This document shows positions 52,451 through 60,980 of a stretch of DNA of 64,000 nt, one piece after another. Source of the DNA: Microbacterium mangrovi. GTDB taxonomy: Bacteria > Actinomycetota > Actinomycetes > Actinomycetales > Microbacteriaceae. A model generated the notes under the pieces. It ran no database searches and was not told the origin of the DNA. It was given only the letters and a program-made list of their open reading frames with translations. The stretch's first letter is position 1; each line of letters begins with the position of its first letter. Both the position numbers and the translations under genes were made by a program. Location: NCBI RefSeq assembly GCF_000802305.1, contig NZ_JTDK01000006.1:620001-684000 (forward strand), given 5' to 3'.

Positions 52451-55400
52451 TCACAGACAGTTGGCGAGCGCTTGGCGCGCTCTCGTCAACCAGAAGTCCG
52501 CACCGGCGGCCTCGAGCAGGCGCACGGCGTTGCGCAGGTGGATGCGGGCTCCGTCGCGGTCTCCGAGAGCGAGCAGTGCCTCGCCGAGGAGCCCGTCATA
52601 GGAACCCACGATCGTGGTGCACGTGCCGCTGACCAGCAGCATCCCGGCGTACGGCCGCAGCAGGTCGTACATGTCCCGCACCAGATCGCGCTCGTCCAGG
52701 CGGATCGCGGCCAGGAGGCGCGCCGCGGCCGCCGCTGCCCACTGGTAGTCGCGGGGCGGCAGCGGCGTCTCCCGCAGCAGCGCGCGGGCCCGCGCGATCT
52801 CGCCGGCGCCCGCCCAGGCGAACGCGAGGACGGACGCGATTCCGGCGCCGCGGGTGCGCCGGTGCACTTCTTCGATCCACCCCGCCTCCGTGGAGAGGGC
52901 GTCCGCCTGCAACAGCTGGGCGATCCTGATCGAGACCATCGCGACATCGAAGTAGGCGACGTCCGTGAAGGGAAGAACCTCCTCGACGGGCTCCAGATGC
53001 CGCAGGGGCTCCGGCATCCCCTGAAACAGATCGAGCCCGACGTGCGCCACCGCCGCCTGAAGCAGGAGGGCGGGGTTGTGGAGCTCGGCCAGCTGCCCGT
53101 CGATCTCGGCCAGCAGCTCCCGCGCCGCGGCCACCGTGGCATGCGCGGTGTGCGCGACGACCAGCTGCAGCTGCGCGATCACCCGGAGATGCGGCGCGAG
53201 GCCGGGCATCGCGAGCAGTCTGCGTGCGGTGTCCGCGCGCTGCTGCGCGGTGTCCTGACCCTGCAGGGCGATGAGGCGCAGATGGAGGATCCGCTGGACG
53301 TGCACGGTATCGCCCGCGCGGTCTGCCGCGGCCACCGCCGCAGCCGACACCGTCTCAGCCTCATCGGTGTCGCCGGTGTGGGCGAAGACGACGGCGCGAA
53401 CCGCCTGCGCGGTCGACCACGCCGGATCGCTCGGCACCAGGACACGCACGGCGTCGTCCATGGCCGCGCGGACGGCGCCCACATCCGATCCGTACCGGAA
53501 CGGCACCCAGAGCCCGTGTCCCATCGCGATGTCGCACACCCGCACCGCTCGGACGGCATCGGAGCCGGCGAGGACGAGCGCCCGCTCCACCGCCGCATAG
53601 CCGTCGTCGAACCGCGCGGCCGCATAAAGGCTCTCGGCCAGGCCGACCGCGAGCTCGAATGCCTCTTCGGTCGAAGCACCGGCCGTCTCGGCCACTCCGA
53701 GGGCATCCCGCCAGAGGCTCGCCGCGTCTTCGGGGGCGTGCCGTGCCAGCGCCGCGTTCGCGGCGCGCGCGGAGAACTCCAGCGCCTGCCGCGCCGAGGC
53801 CGGACCGAGCCCGGATGCCGCCAGCCAGCACCGGGCGATCGCCGCCGCATGCCCCGCGTCTTCGCCATGGCGGCGGGTGAGAGCCGCCGCGACTCGCTCG
53901 CTCCCCCGCGCCCGCCACAGGCGCGAGTGCCGCGACAGCAGGGCATCCGCCACCAGCGTGTGCGCGAACCCGTACAGGCCGACGCGGTCCGGCATCTCCC
54001 GGATCAGACCGGCCGCAGTGGCGCGTTCGAGCGTCGCGCCGACGTCGTCCGGGTCCTGTGCGGACGCCTCCGCGACGACGTCCAGCTCGAACTCGCCGCC
54101 CGCGAGTGCCGCGATCTCCAGCAGGTGCGTCGTCTCGGCGCCCAGCGCCTCGACGCGCCGGCGCACGACGTCCCGCACGCCCGGCGGCACAGCGTCGCCC
54201 GCGCGGGCGACCTCGATGAGAAAGAACGGGTTGCCGCCCGTGCGGACTCGCAGCGAGCTCGCGTGATGCGAGCCGGGGTCGGCGCCCGACATCTCCGCGA
54301 CGAGCTGCCGGGTCTCCTCGACGGTCAGGCCCTCGAGCTCGACGTGCCGCGCGCCCCGCCGCGCCAGCTCCGCCCGGGTGCGCCCCAGCGCCTCCGTGTC
54401 GAGCCGCCGGAGCGTCGCGATGACGAGGAGCCCGGGCGTGGCCGTCGCGGCGACATGCACGAGCAGGCGAAGCGTCGCCTCATCGGCGGCGTGGAGATCG
54501 TCGAGAACGATGACGGCCGGCGCGAGCGACCCGAGGAATCCCCCGACCGCCTCGAAGAACCGCCAGCGCTGCCCGGGCACATCGGCGGCCGGACTCCCCT
54601 CGAGGCCGCCGGCGAGGAACGCCGCGATCGGAGGCGGAACCGTGACCTCCGGCGCACTCGCGGCGAGGCCGCGCAGGATCTGCTCCCACGGCCACAGGGC
54701 GGGCGCCGACTCGTGGTCAGGACTCGCGCCCCACGCGACGCGCACGCCGACGCCTCCGGCGAAGCGCCGCACGAGCGCGGTCTTGCCGACGCCGGGCTCA
54801 CCGTCCACGAGCACCACCCGGCCGGCGGCGCGCGCTTCGGTCAGCGCCTCCTCCAAAGCGGCGAGCGCGGCCGCGCGGCCGACGAAGCGGTCCTCCGGGC
54901 GTGCGGCCTCCGAGCTTCGCGCCGGTGCGAGGTCCGCCGCGGCGGCGTGGGCGCGGGTCTCCGGCGGGGTCGGCAACAGCGCGGCATCCTGCCGGAGGAG
55001 CGCGCCCTCGAGAGCCTGCAGGCGCGGGCCCGGATCGATGCCGAGCTCGTCGGCGAGCCGGCGCCGGATGCCGCTCACGCTCGTGAGGGCATCCGCCTGG
55101 CGGCCCGACCGGTAGTACGCGAGCGCCAGCAGCTCCCACGCGTGTTCCCGCAGCGGATGCCGGTGCAGAAGCGGCTCGAGCCGGGCGATGACGTCGCCCT
55201 GCCTGCCGAGTTCGAGTTCGGCGGCGCACAGGTTCTCGATCGCGTCGAGCCGCGCCGCCTCGAGCCGGTCGATCTCGGGCTGAGCCCATTCCGCCGCGCG
55301 CGCGTCGGCGAACGGCGTGCCCCGCCAGAGTCCGAGGGCGGAGGTCAGTGCCGTCGCGGCCTCGCTGTTGCGTCCGGCGGCGAGATGCGTCGCGCCGGCC

Positions 55401-55735
55401 GACACGAGCGCCTCGAACTGGCCGAGATCCAGCTCGAGGCGCTCGGTCATGAGTCCGTATCCGGCGGCGGCGCCGACGAGGATGCGCGGCGTCCCCCCTC
55501 GCGGGCGGCCGGGCTCCAGTCGCGCGCGCAGATTCGAGACGTAGACGTGCAGGCTGCCGCGGGCGCTCGGCGGCGGAGAGCCCGACCACAGCCGGTCGAT
55601 GAGCACCTCGGCCGGCACCACGCGGTCGGCGTGCATCGCGAGCAGCGCCAGGAGCACGCGCTCCTTCGGAGGGCCGGCCTCCACCGCCTGCCCCGACGCC
55701 ACGAGCTCGATCGGACCGAGGACGTTCAGCCGCAC
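52451..55735 (-). CDS. Large SARP-type transcriptional regulator with AAA ATPase and TPR-like region
   Basis: 1094 residues from GTG 55735. Residues 1-95 are an OmpR-like winged helix (MRLNVLGPIELVASG, LLALLAMHADRVVPAEVLIDRLW, SLHVYVSNLRARLEPG). Residues 100-245 are the bacterial transcriptional activator domain. An ATPase follows with Walker A VDGEPGVGKTALVRR near residue 315 and Walker B VIVLDDLHAADE. The C-terminal half is an Ala-rich repeated-helix (TPR-like) region. It resembles AfsR-class SARPs. The start is leaderless (TACGAT six bases upstream). Its targets are unknown; the PNPOx-like gene follows directly. Confidence 0.92.
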   Translation of the reverse strand: MRLNVLGPIELVASGQAVEAGPPKERVLLALLAMHADRVVPAEVLIDRLWSGSPPPSARGSLHVYVSNLRARLEPGRPRGGTPRILVGAAAGYGLMTERLELDLGQFEALVSAGATHLAAGRNSEAATALTSALGLWRGTPFADARAAEWAQPEIDRLEAARLDAIENLCAAELELGRQGDVIARLEPLLHRHPLREHAWELLALAYYRSGRQADALTSVSGIRRRLADELGIDPGPRLQALEGALLRQDAALLPTPPETRAHAAAADLAPARSSEAARPEDRFVGRAAALAALEEALTEARAAGRVVLVDGEPGVGKTALVRRFAGGVGVRVAWGASPDHESAPALWPWEQILRGLAASAPEVTVPPPIAAFLAGGLEGSPAADVPGQRWRFFEAVGGFLGSLAPAVIVLDDLHAADEATLRLLVHVAATATPGLLVIATLRRLDTEALGRTRAELARRGARHVELEGLTVEETRQLVAEMSGADPGSHHASSLRVRTGGNPFFLIEVARAGDAVPPGVRDVVRRRVEALGAETTHLLEIAALAGGEFELDVVAEASAQDPDDVGATLERATAAGLIREMPDRVGLYGFAHTLVADALLSRHSRLWRARGSERVAAALTRRHGEDAGHAAAIARCWLAASGLGPASARQALEFSARAANAALARHAPEDAASLWRDALGVAETAGASTEEAFELAVGLAESLYAAARFDDGYAAVERALVLAGSDAVRAVRVCDIAMGHGLWVPFRYGSDVGAVRAAMDDAVRVLVPSDPAWSTAQAVRAVVFAHTGDTDEAETVSAAAVAAADRAGDTVHVQRILHLRLIALQGQDTAQQRADTARRLLAMPGLAPHLRVIAQLQLVVAHTAHATVAAARELLAEIDGQLAELHNPALLLQAAVAHVGLDLFQGMPEPLRHLEPVEEVLPFTDVAYFDVAMVSIRIAQLLQADALSTEAGWIEEVHRRTRGAGIASVLAFAWAGAGEIARARALLRETPLPPRDYQWAAAAAARLLAAIRLDERDLVRDMYDLLRPYAGMLLVSGTCTTIVGSYDGLLGEALLALGDRDGARIHLRNAVRLLEAAGADFWLTRARQALANCL

Positions 55736-55741
55736 GGCGCC

Positions 55742-55747
55742 ATCGTA
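55742..55747 (-). promoter_or_regulatory. -10 box TACGAT of the SARP gene
   Basis: TACGAT ends six bases before GTG 55735. Confidence 0.5.
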
Positions 55748-55763
55748 CGCCCTGGTCGCGTGC

Positions 55764-57782
55764 CTATTCCTTCGCGACGAGGGTCAGTACGTCGTAGGTC
55801 GCGACGATCTCGTCGCGCTGGTTGCGAAGCACGGCATCCCACCGCACCTCGCCGTACTCGTCGGTCTCGCGCGGCGTGATCTGCTTCGCCGTGAGGGTCA
55901 CCCGGATCTCGTCACCCGGCGACACGGGCGTGAGGAACCGCAGGTTCTCCAGCCCGTAGTTGGCGAGCACGGGACCAGGCGCCGGGTCGACGAACAGGCC
56001 CGCCGCGAACGAGACCAGCAGGTAGCCGTGTGCGACCCGGCCGGGGAAGAACGGGTTCGCCGCCGCGGCCTCCTCGTCCGTGTGGGCGTAGAACGTGTCT
56101 CCGGTGAACTCGGCGAAGTGCTCGATGTCGGCGAGGGACACCTCGCGCGGGCCGCTCTCGAACCGGTCGCCGAGGTGCAGTTCGCGAAGCGACTTGCGGA
56201 ACGGATGCCGCGCCACGTCCGTGGCGGCGCCCTCGTGCCACACGCCGGTGATCGCGGTGAGCATCTCCGGCGATCCCTGGATCGCGGTCCGCTGCATGTG
56301 GTGCAGCACCGCCCGGATGCCGCCGAGCTCCTCGCCGCCTCCGGCGCGGCCCGGTCCGCCGTGCACGAGGTGCGGAACGGGCGACCCGTGACCGGTGGAC
56401 GTGCGGGCGTTGATCGAGCTGAGGACGAGCACACGGCCGTTGTACGCGGACGCGCGGCTCACGAAGGATGCTGCGACTCCCGGATCGTCGGTGACCAGCG
56501 AGGTCACCAGCGACCCGCCGCCGCGGGCCACGATCTCGGCGGCCTCCTCGAGGGTCCGGTAGGGCAGCACGGTCGCGACCGGACCGAAGGCCTCCACCTC
56601 GTGCGCCGCGGGCACGGACGCGTCGCCGAAGCCGAGCAGCACCGGCCCGACGAACGCTCCTTGCGCGTCGAGATCCGCGGGAGCGTCGGTGCTGCCGAGC
56701 AGCAGCGAACCGCCGGCATCCTGCAGGCGGCGCACGTTCCGCAGCACCTCGTCGCGCTGCTCGAGCGACACCAGCGGCCCCATCGTGACGCCCTCGTCGC
56801 GCGGGTCGCCGATGACGACACGACTGTCGACCACGGTCTGGAGGGCGTCCACGAGCGCGCCGATGCGGTCTTCGGGGACGAGGGCGCGACGGATGGCCGT
56901 GCACTTCTGTCCGGTCTTCGCGGTCAGCTCGGTGAAAAGCTGCCGCACGAACGCGTCGAAGGCGGGCGTGCCCGGCGCGGCATCCGGACCGAGCACCGAT
57001 GCGTTGATCGAGTCCGTCTCCGCCGTGAAGCGCACATCGCCGGGAATCTCGGCACGCAGACGCGCCGCCGTCGAGGCGCTTCCGGTGAAGCCGACCAGGT
57101 CGCCGAGGCGGAGCTGCCCGAGCAGACCCGGGATCGCCCCGCTGACCAGCTGCAGGGACCCGGCCGGGACGAGGCCCGTGTCCACGAGGATCCGCACCCA
57201 GGCCTCGGTCACGTACGCGGTGGGGGTGGCCGGCTTGATGAGGCTCGGCACTCCGGCGAGGAACGCGGGGGCGAACTTCTCCAGCGGCCCCCACATCGGG
57301 AAGTTGAACGCGTTGATCTGCACCGCGACGCCCGGGAGCCGGGTGAGGATGTGCTGCCCGGAGAACGAGCCGTCCTTCGACAGCGGCTCGACGGGTCCGT
57401 CGACGACGACCTGGGCATTGGGAAGCTCGCGCCGGCCCTTCGACGAGTAGGTGAACAGCACGCCGATGCCGCCGTCGACGTCGATCATCGCGTCGCGCCG
57501 GGTGGACCCGCCCTTCGCGCAGAGCGCATAGAGCTCGTCCTTGTGCTCGCTGAGGGCGAGCGCGAACTGCTTGAGGAGCAGCGCGCGCTGGTGGAAGGTG
57601 AGCTCGCCGAGGCTGCGCTGGCCGATCTCCCGGGCGTAGGCGAGCGCTCCGGCCAGGTCGATCCCCCGGCTCGACACGCGGCACACCTCGGCGCCCGTGG
57701 ACGCGTCCCGCACGATGGCGGCGTCCGGATCGTCGGGCGTGACCCAGGCATCGTTCACGTAGCTCGGCAGCACGGCGCTCAT
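55764..57782 (-). CDS. paaZ: Oxepin-CoA hydrolase / 3-oxo-5,6-dehydrosuberyl-CoA semialdehyde dehydrogenase PaaZ
   Basis: 672 residues in two parts. Residues 1-520 are an aldehyde dehydrogenase with AFNFPMWGPLEKFAP, FTGSASTA and the catalytic Cys in TGQKCTAIRR. Residues 535-672 are a MaoC-type hydratase with FAEFTGDTFYAHTDEEAAA and PGRVAHGYLL. It opens the oxepin ring and oxidises the resulting aldehyde in the phenylacetate pathway. ATG 57782 overlaps the stop of the dehydrogenase gene by four bases. Confidence 0.95.
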   Translation of the reverse strand: MSAVLPSYVNDAWVTPDDPDAAIVRDASTGAEVCRVSSRGIDLAGALAYAREIGQRSLGELTFHQRALLLKQFALALSEHKDELYALCAKGGSTRRDAMIDVDGGIGVLFTYSSKGRRELPNAQVVVDGPVEPLSKDGSFSGQHILTRLPGVAVQINAFNFPMWGPLEKFAPAFLAGVPSLIKPATPTAYVTEAWVRILVDTGLVPAGSLQLVSGAIPGLLGQLRLGDLVGFTGSASTAARLRAEIPGDVRFTAETDSINASVLGPDAAPGTPAFDAFVRQLFTELTAKTGQKCTAIRRALVPEDRIGALVDALQTVVDSRVVIGDPRDEGVTMGPLVSLEQRDEVLRNVRRLQDAGGSLLLGSTDAPADLDAQGAFVGPVLLGFGDASVPAAHEVEAFGPVATVLPYRTLEEAAEIVARGGGSLVTSLVTDDPGVAASFVSRASAYNGRVLVLSSINARTSTGHGSPVPHLVHGGPGRAGGGEELGGIRAVLHHMQRTAIQGSPEMLTAITGVWHEGAATDVARHPFRKSLRELHLGDRFESGPREVSLADIEHFAEFTGDTFYAHTDEEAAAANPFFPGRVAHGYLLVSFAAGLFVDPAPGPVLANYGLENLRFLTPVSPGDEIRVTLTAKQITPRETDEYGEVRWDAVLRNQRDEIVATYDVLTLVAKE

Positions 57783-58624
57783 CGTTCGCTCCATTCGTAG
57801 AATCCCTGTCCGCTCTTGCGCCCGAGGCGTCCCTCGGCGACCATCCGCCGCAGCAGGTCCGGCGCGGCGAACCTGTCGCCGAGCCGGGCATGCAGCTCCT
57901 CGGCGATCGCGAGCCGCACGTCGAGGCCGACGATGTCGGTGGTGCGCAGCGGTCCCATCGGATGCCCGTAGCCGAGCTGCATCGCGAGGTCGATGTCGGG
58001 GGCGGATGCCACGCCCTCCTCGACCATCCGGATCGCCTCGAGCCCGAGGGCGACGCCGAGGCGGCTGGACGCGAATCCCGGGGCGTCGTGCACGACGATC
58101 GGGGTCTTGCCGAGGGCCTCGATCCAGCCGGTCGCCAGCTCACGTGCGGACGCATCGGTCTGCGCGCCGAGCACCACTTCGACCAGCTTCGACGACGGCA
58201 CCGGGTTGAAGAAGTGCATTCCGAGGAACGAGCCCGGGCGGCGAAGCACGGCCGCCAGTTCGCCGATCGACAGCGACGAGGTGTTCGTGGCCAGCACCGC
58301 CGACTCGCCGATCGCCGCCTCTGCGCGTGTGAGTGCTGCGGCCTTCAGACCGGGATCCTCGGGGACGGCTTCGACCACGAGCGCGCACTCGGCGAAGGCC
58401 GCGGCATCCGTGCCGAGCGTGAAAGCCGTGTCGTCGGGAACGGGCATCCCCCGCTCCCGCGATCCCTGCAGCAGTCCGCGTACGCGATCCGACGCGGCCG
58501 CCACCGCCCCGGCATCCTGCTCGACGACGTGCACCCGGGCACCCGCCATCAGGAACGCGTGCGCGATGCCGGCGCCCATCCGGCCGCCGCCGATCACGCC
58601 GACGTTCTGCGGAACCCCGCTCAT
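57779..58624 (-). CDS. paaH: 3-hydroxyacyl-CoA dehydrogenase (PaaH-like)
   Basis: 281 residues. The NAD-binding motif is VGVIGGGRMGAGIAHAFLMAG at the N-terminus; LATNTSSLSIGELA and GMHFFNPVP hold the catalytic His. It is a short single-domain enzyme of the 3-hydroxybutyryl-CoA dehydrogenase type and fits the beta-oxidation-like end of the pathway. Its ATG shares one base with the preceding hydratase stop (TGATG). Confidence 0.92.
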   Translation of the reverse strand: MSGVPQNVGVIGGGRMGAGIAHAFLMAGARVHVVEQDAGAVAAASDRVRGLLQGSRERGMPVPDDTAFTLGTDAAAFAECALVVEAVPEDPGLKAAALTRAEAAIGESAVLATNTSSLSIGELAAVLRRPGSFLGMHFFNPVPSSKLVEVVLGAQTDASARELATGWIEALGKTPIVVHDAPGFASSRLGVALGLEAIRMVEEGVASAPDIDLAMQLGYGHPMGPLRTTDIVGLDVRLAIAEELHARLGDRFAAPDLLRRMVAEGRLGRKSGQGFYEWSER

Positions 58625-59364
58625 CACTTCTTCCGCCGTTCCAGGAACGCGGTCATGCGCTCCCGCTTCTCGGGCCGCTCGAACAGTTCGGCCTGCAGTT
58701 CGTACTCGATCTGCGGATGGGCGTCCCGCGGCGCGGCGAGCGCCCGCTTCGTGTACTGGGTCGCGAGCGGGTCGTTGGCGGCGATGCGATCGGCCAGGGC
58801 GTGGGCGGCATCCATCAGCGCCTCGGGCTCGTGGAGCGACGAGAGGATGCCCCAGTCCACCGCCTCGGCGGCATCCAGGATGCGGCCGGTGAGCAGCAGC
58901 TCGGCGGCGCGCGCCTGGCCGACGATCGCGGGGAGGCGGAACGTCGCGCCCGCCGCGGGCAGGATGCCGAGCCCGGTCTCGGGGTTGCCGATCCGCGTGC
59001 GCGGCGTGCCCAGGCGAAGATCGGCGGCGAAGGCGAGCTCTGCTCCTCCGCCGAGCGCCCACCCGTCGACGGCGGCGATGACGGGCATCGGAAGCTCGGC
59101 GATGCGGGTGAACACGCGCATGTTGATGCCTTCGCGGGCGTCCCCCGCGGTGCGCTCGCGCAGCTGCGCGATGTCGGCGCCCGAGGCGAAGACGCCGTCG
59201 GATCCGGTCAGGATGAGCACGCGCGGGACGGCCTCCAGCTGCGCGCACAGGGCGTGCAGCTCGTCGACAAGCTCCTGGCCGATCGCGTTGCGCGCGGCGG
59301 GTCTGTCGAGCGTCGCGACCACGCGATCCGCGCGTGCGTCGACGCGCAGTGTGGACTGGGACAT
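58624..59364 (-). CDS. paaF: Enoyl-CoA hydratase (PaaF-like)
   Basis: 246 residues of the crotonase family. Both hydratase glutamates appear to be present, in GGGAELAFAAD and GNPETGLGILPAAG, unlike the crotonase at 37207. It leads the paaF-paaH-paaZ operon. GAGGCGAGG precedes ATG 59364. The PaaR-type operator lies 15 bases upstream of the start codon. Confidence 0.9.
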   Translation of the reverse strand: MSQSTLRVDARADRVVATLDRPAARNAIGQELVDELHALCAQLEAVPRVLILTGSDGVFASGADIAQLRERTAGDAREGINMRVFTRIAELPMPVIAAVDGWALGGGAELAFAADLRLGTPRTRIGNPETGLGILPAAGATFRLPAIVGQARAAELLLTGRILDAAEAVDWGILSSLHEPEALMDAAHALADRIAANDPLATQYTKRALAAPRDAHPQIEYELQAELFERPEKRERMTAFLERRKK

Positions 59365-59378
59365 CCTCGCCTCCTGAT

Positions 59379-59400
59379 TACCGACCGATCGTTCAGTAAT
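59379..59400. promoter_or_regulatory. PaaR-type operator upstream of paaF
   Basis: A 22-base imperfect inverted repeat, reading CCGACCGATCGTTCAGTAAT at its right 20 bases. The two halves match in 9 of 11 positions. It is nearly the same as the site at 41830-41851 and lies between paaF and the TetR gene. Confidence 0.8.
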
Positions 59401-59458
59401 CATCGCAGACTTCGCGCGCCCCCGGCAACCGCGGCCGTCTCGGTGTCAGACTGGCCGG

Positions 59459-60079
59459 GTGACCGACGTCGACGAACCCGCCCCGGCCCGCCGCGGGCGC
59501 CCCGGCTACGACCGCGAGCAGATGCTGTCCGGCGCGGTGCGCGTCTTCAACGAGCAGGGCTACGACGCCACGTCGGTCGCGGCCCTCACCGAACGCCTCG
59601 GTCTCAGCAAGGCCGCGCTGTACCACCACTTCGATTCCAAGGAGCAGGTGCTGGATGCCTCCCTCGAGCGCGCGCTCGGTCCGCTCGAGGCGGTGCTCGT
59701 CACCCCCGAGGCGACGACCGGCACTGCCATCTCGCGGCTGGCGGCCGTGCTGCGCGGAGCAGTGCACGTGCTCGTCGCCGAGCTCCCCCACGTCACGCTG
59801 CTGCTGCGCGTGCGCGGCAACAGCGAGGTCGAACGGCGCGCCCTCGACCGGCGCCGGTCGTTCGACCAGCGCATCGCCGGACTGGTGCGCGATGCCCAGC
59901 GCGAAGGCTCGGTGCGCAGCGACATCGAAGCATCCGTCGCTGCGCGGCTGCTCTTCGGCACCGTGAACTCGATCGTCGAGTGGTACCGGCCGGGCGGCCC
60001 CGAGACCGCCGACCGCCTCGCCGACGACGTGGTCGCGGTCGCCCTCGACGGCCTGCGGACCCCGGACGCCGAGGCCTGA
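59459..60079 (+). CDS. paaR: TetR-family repressor, PaaR-like
   Basis: 206 residues. The N-terminal DNA-binding domain is standard TetR (REQMLSGAVRVFNEQGYDATSVAALTERLGLSKAALYHHFDSKEQVL); the C-terminal part is a ligand domain that probably binds phenylacetyl-CoA or a related ester. It is divergent from paaF with the 22-base operator between. CAGACT six bases before GTG 59459 may be a leaderless -10 box. The ligand and autoregulation are inferred. Confidence 0.88.
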   Translation: MTDVDEPAPARRGRPGYDREQMLSGAVRVFNEQGYDATSVAALTERLGLSKAALYHHFDSKEQVLDASLERALGPLEAVLVTPEATTGTAISRLAAVLRGAVHVLVAELPHVTLLLRVRGNSEVERRALDRRRSFDQRIAGLVRDAQREGSVRSDIEASVAARLLFGTVNSIVEWYRPGGPETADRLADDVVAVALDGLRTPDAEA

Positions 60080-60083
60080 GGGC

Positions 60084-60812
60084 CTATCGGGGCGTGAGGC
60101 CGGAGGTGAGCGCTTCGCGCTCGTCGAACACGAAGCACTCGCCGTTCCAGTGGGCGCCGCCGACCTGCTCGAAGTAGCCGAGGATGCCGCCGTCGAGCTG
60201 GTACGCGTCGACGCCGATCTCACGGAGGTAGATCGCGGCCTTCTCGCAGCGGATGCCGCCGGTGCAATAGCTCACGACCGTCTTGCCGTGCAGGTCTTCG
60301 GCTGCGCCGGCCGCGGCATCCGGAAACTGCGTGAACCGCTCGATCCGCCAGTCCACGGCGCCGGCGAATGCGCCGTAGTCGACCTCGAACGCGTTGCGGG
60401 TGTCGAGCAGCACGACCTCGCGGCCGTCGTCGTCGGCGCCGGCGTCGAGCCAGCGGCGCAGCGTCTCGGGGGCGACGGCGGGTGCCCGGCCGGCCTCGGG
60501 CCGGATCGTCGGGTGGTCCATCCGGATGATCTCGCGCTTGACCTTGACGAGCATCCGTCCGAAGGGCTGGTCGTCGGACCAGCTCTCCTTCGTGGTCAGG
60601 GCGGCGAACCGGTGGTCGGCGCGCAGGGCGTCGACGAAGCCGCGCACGGCGTCCGCGTCACCGGCGAGGAAGAGGTTGATGCCCTCTTCGGCGAGCAGGA
60701 TCGTGCCCTTCAGCCCTGCGACATCCGCGCGCTCGCGCAGCACCGGCCGGAGCCCGGCGGGGTCGTCGAGGTGCGTGAACAGGTACGCCGAGACGTTGAG
60801 AACGGATGCCAC
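60084..60812 (-). CDS. trhO: tRNA uridine(34) hydroxylase (rhodanese family)
   Basis: 242 residues from GTG 60812. An N-terminal alpha/beta domain (LKGTILLAEEGINLFLAG) precedes a rhodanese domain with the active loop CTGGIRCEKAA and LDGGILGYFEQVGG, as in YceA/TrhO, which hydroxylates U34 of some tRNAs. It is smaller than the E. coli protein, lacking its C-terminal zinc-like part. TAGGCT is seven bases before the start (leaderless). It is convergent with paaR. Confidence 0.9.
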   Translation of the reverse strand: MASVLNVSAYLFTHLDDPAGLRPVLRERADVAGLKGTILLAEEGINLFLAGDADAVRGFVDALRADHRFAALTTKESWSDDQPFGRMLVKVKREIIRMDHPTIRPEAGRAPAVAPETLRRWLDAGADDDGREVVLLDTRNAFEVDYGAFAGAVDWRIERFTQFPDAAAGAAEDLHGKTVVSYCTGGIRCEKAAIYLREIGVDAYQLDGGILGYFEQVGGAHWNGECFVFDEREALTSGLTPR

Positions 60813-60819
60813 GGCGTCC

Positions 60820-60825
60820 AGCCTA
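60820..60825 (-). promoter_or_regulatory. -10 box TAGGCT of trhO
   Basis: TAGGCT ends seven bases before GTG 60812. Confidence 0.55.
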
Positions 60826-60863
60826 CGGAAGCTGGCTGTGGAGGCCCGGGTCCGCCCCCGACA

Positions 60864-60908
60864 GATCCGTCACGAACGGCCGGTTCAGGCGTTCGATCGT
60901 GACGGATC
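60864..60908. repeat. 45-base imperfect palindrome, copy 1
   Basis: GATCCGTCACGA at the left pairs with TCGTGACGGATC at the right; a short ACG/CGT pairing closes the interior. A second copy of the same size begins 64 bases later. The two palindromes fill the gap between the trhO promoter and the amidohydrolase stop. Confidence 0.85.
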
Positions 60909-60927
60909 CGGCTGGGACACCTCCGAG

Positions 60928-60972
60928 GATCCGTCACGAACGGTGGTGCGAACCGTGCGATCGTGACGGATC
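60928..60972. repeat. 45-base imperfect palindrome, copy 2
   Basis: It has the same 12-base arms as copy 1, with a different interior that contains its own ACGGT/ACCGT stem. It ends 8 bases before the amidohydrolase stop codon, so it could terminate that transcript. Confidence 0.85.
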
Positions 60973-60980
60973 AGGGCGGA

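Noticed and set aside
52397..55879. A 1160-codon open frame on the plus strand, opposite the SARP gene
   Set aside because: Its protein is low-complexity Arg/Gly/Ala/Glu with no motifs, while the minus strand reads as a clear SARP regulator. It is an antisense shadow caused by high GC.
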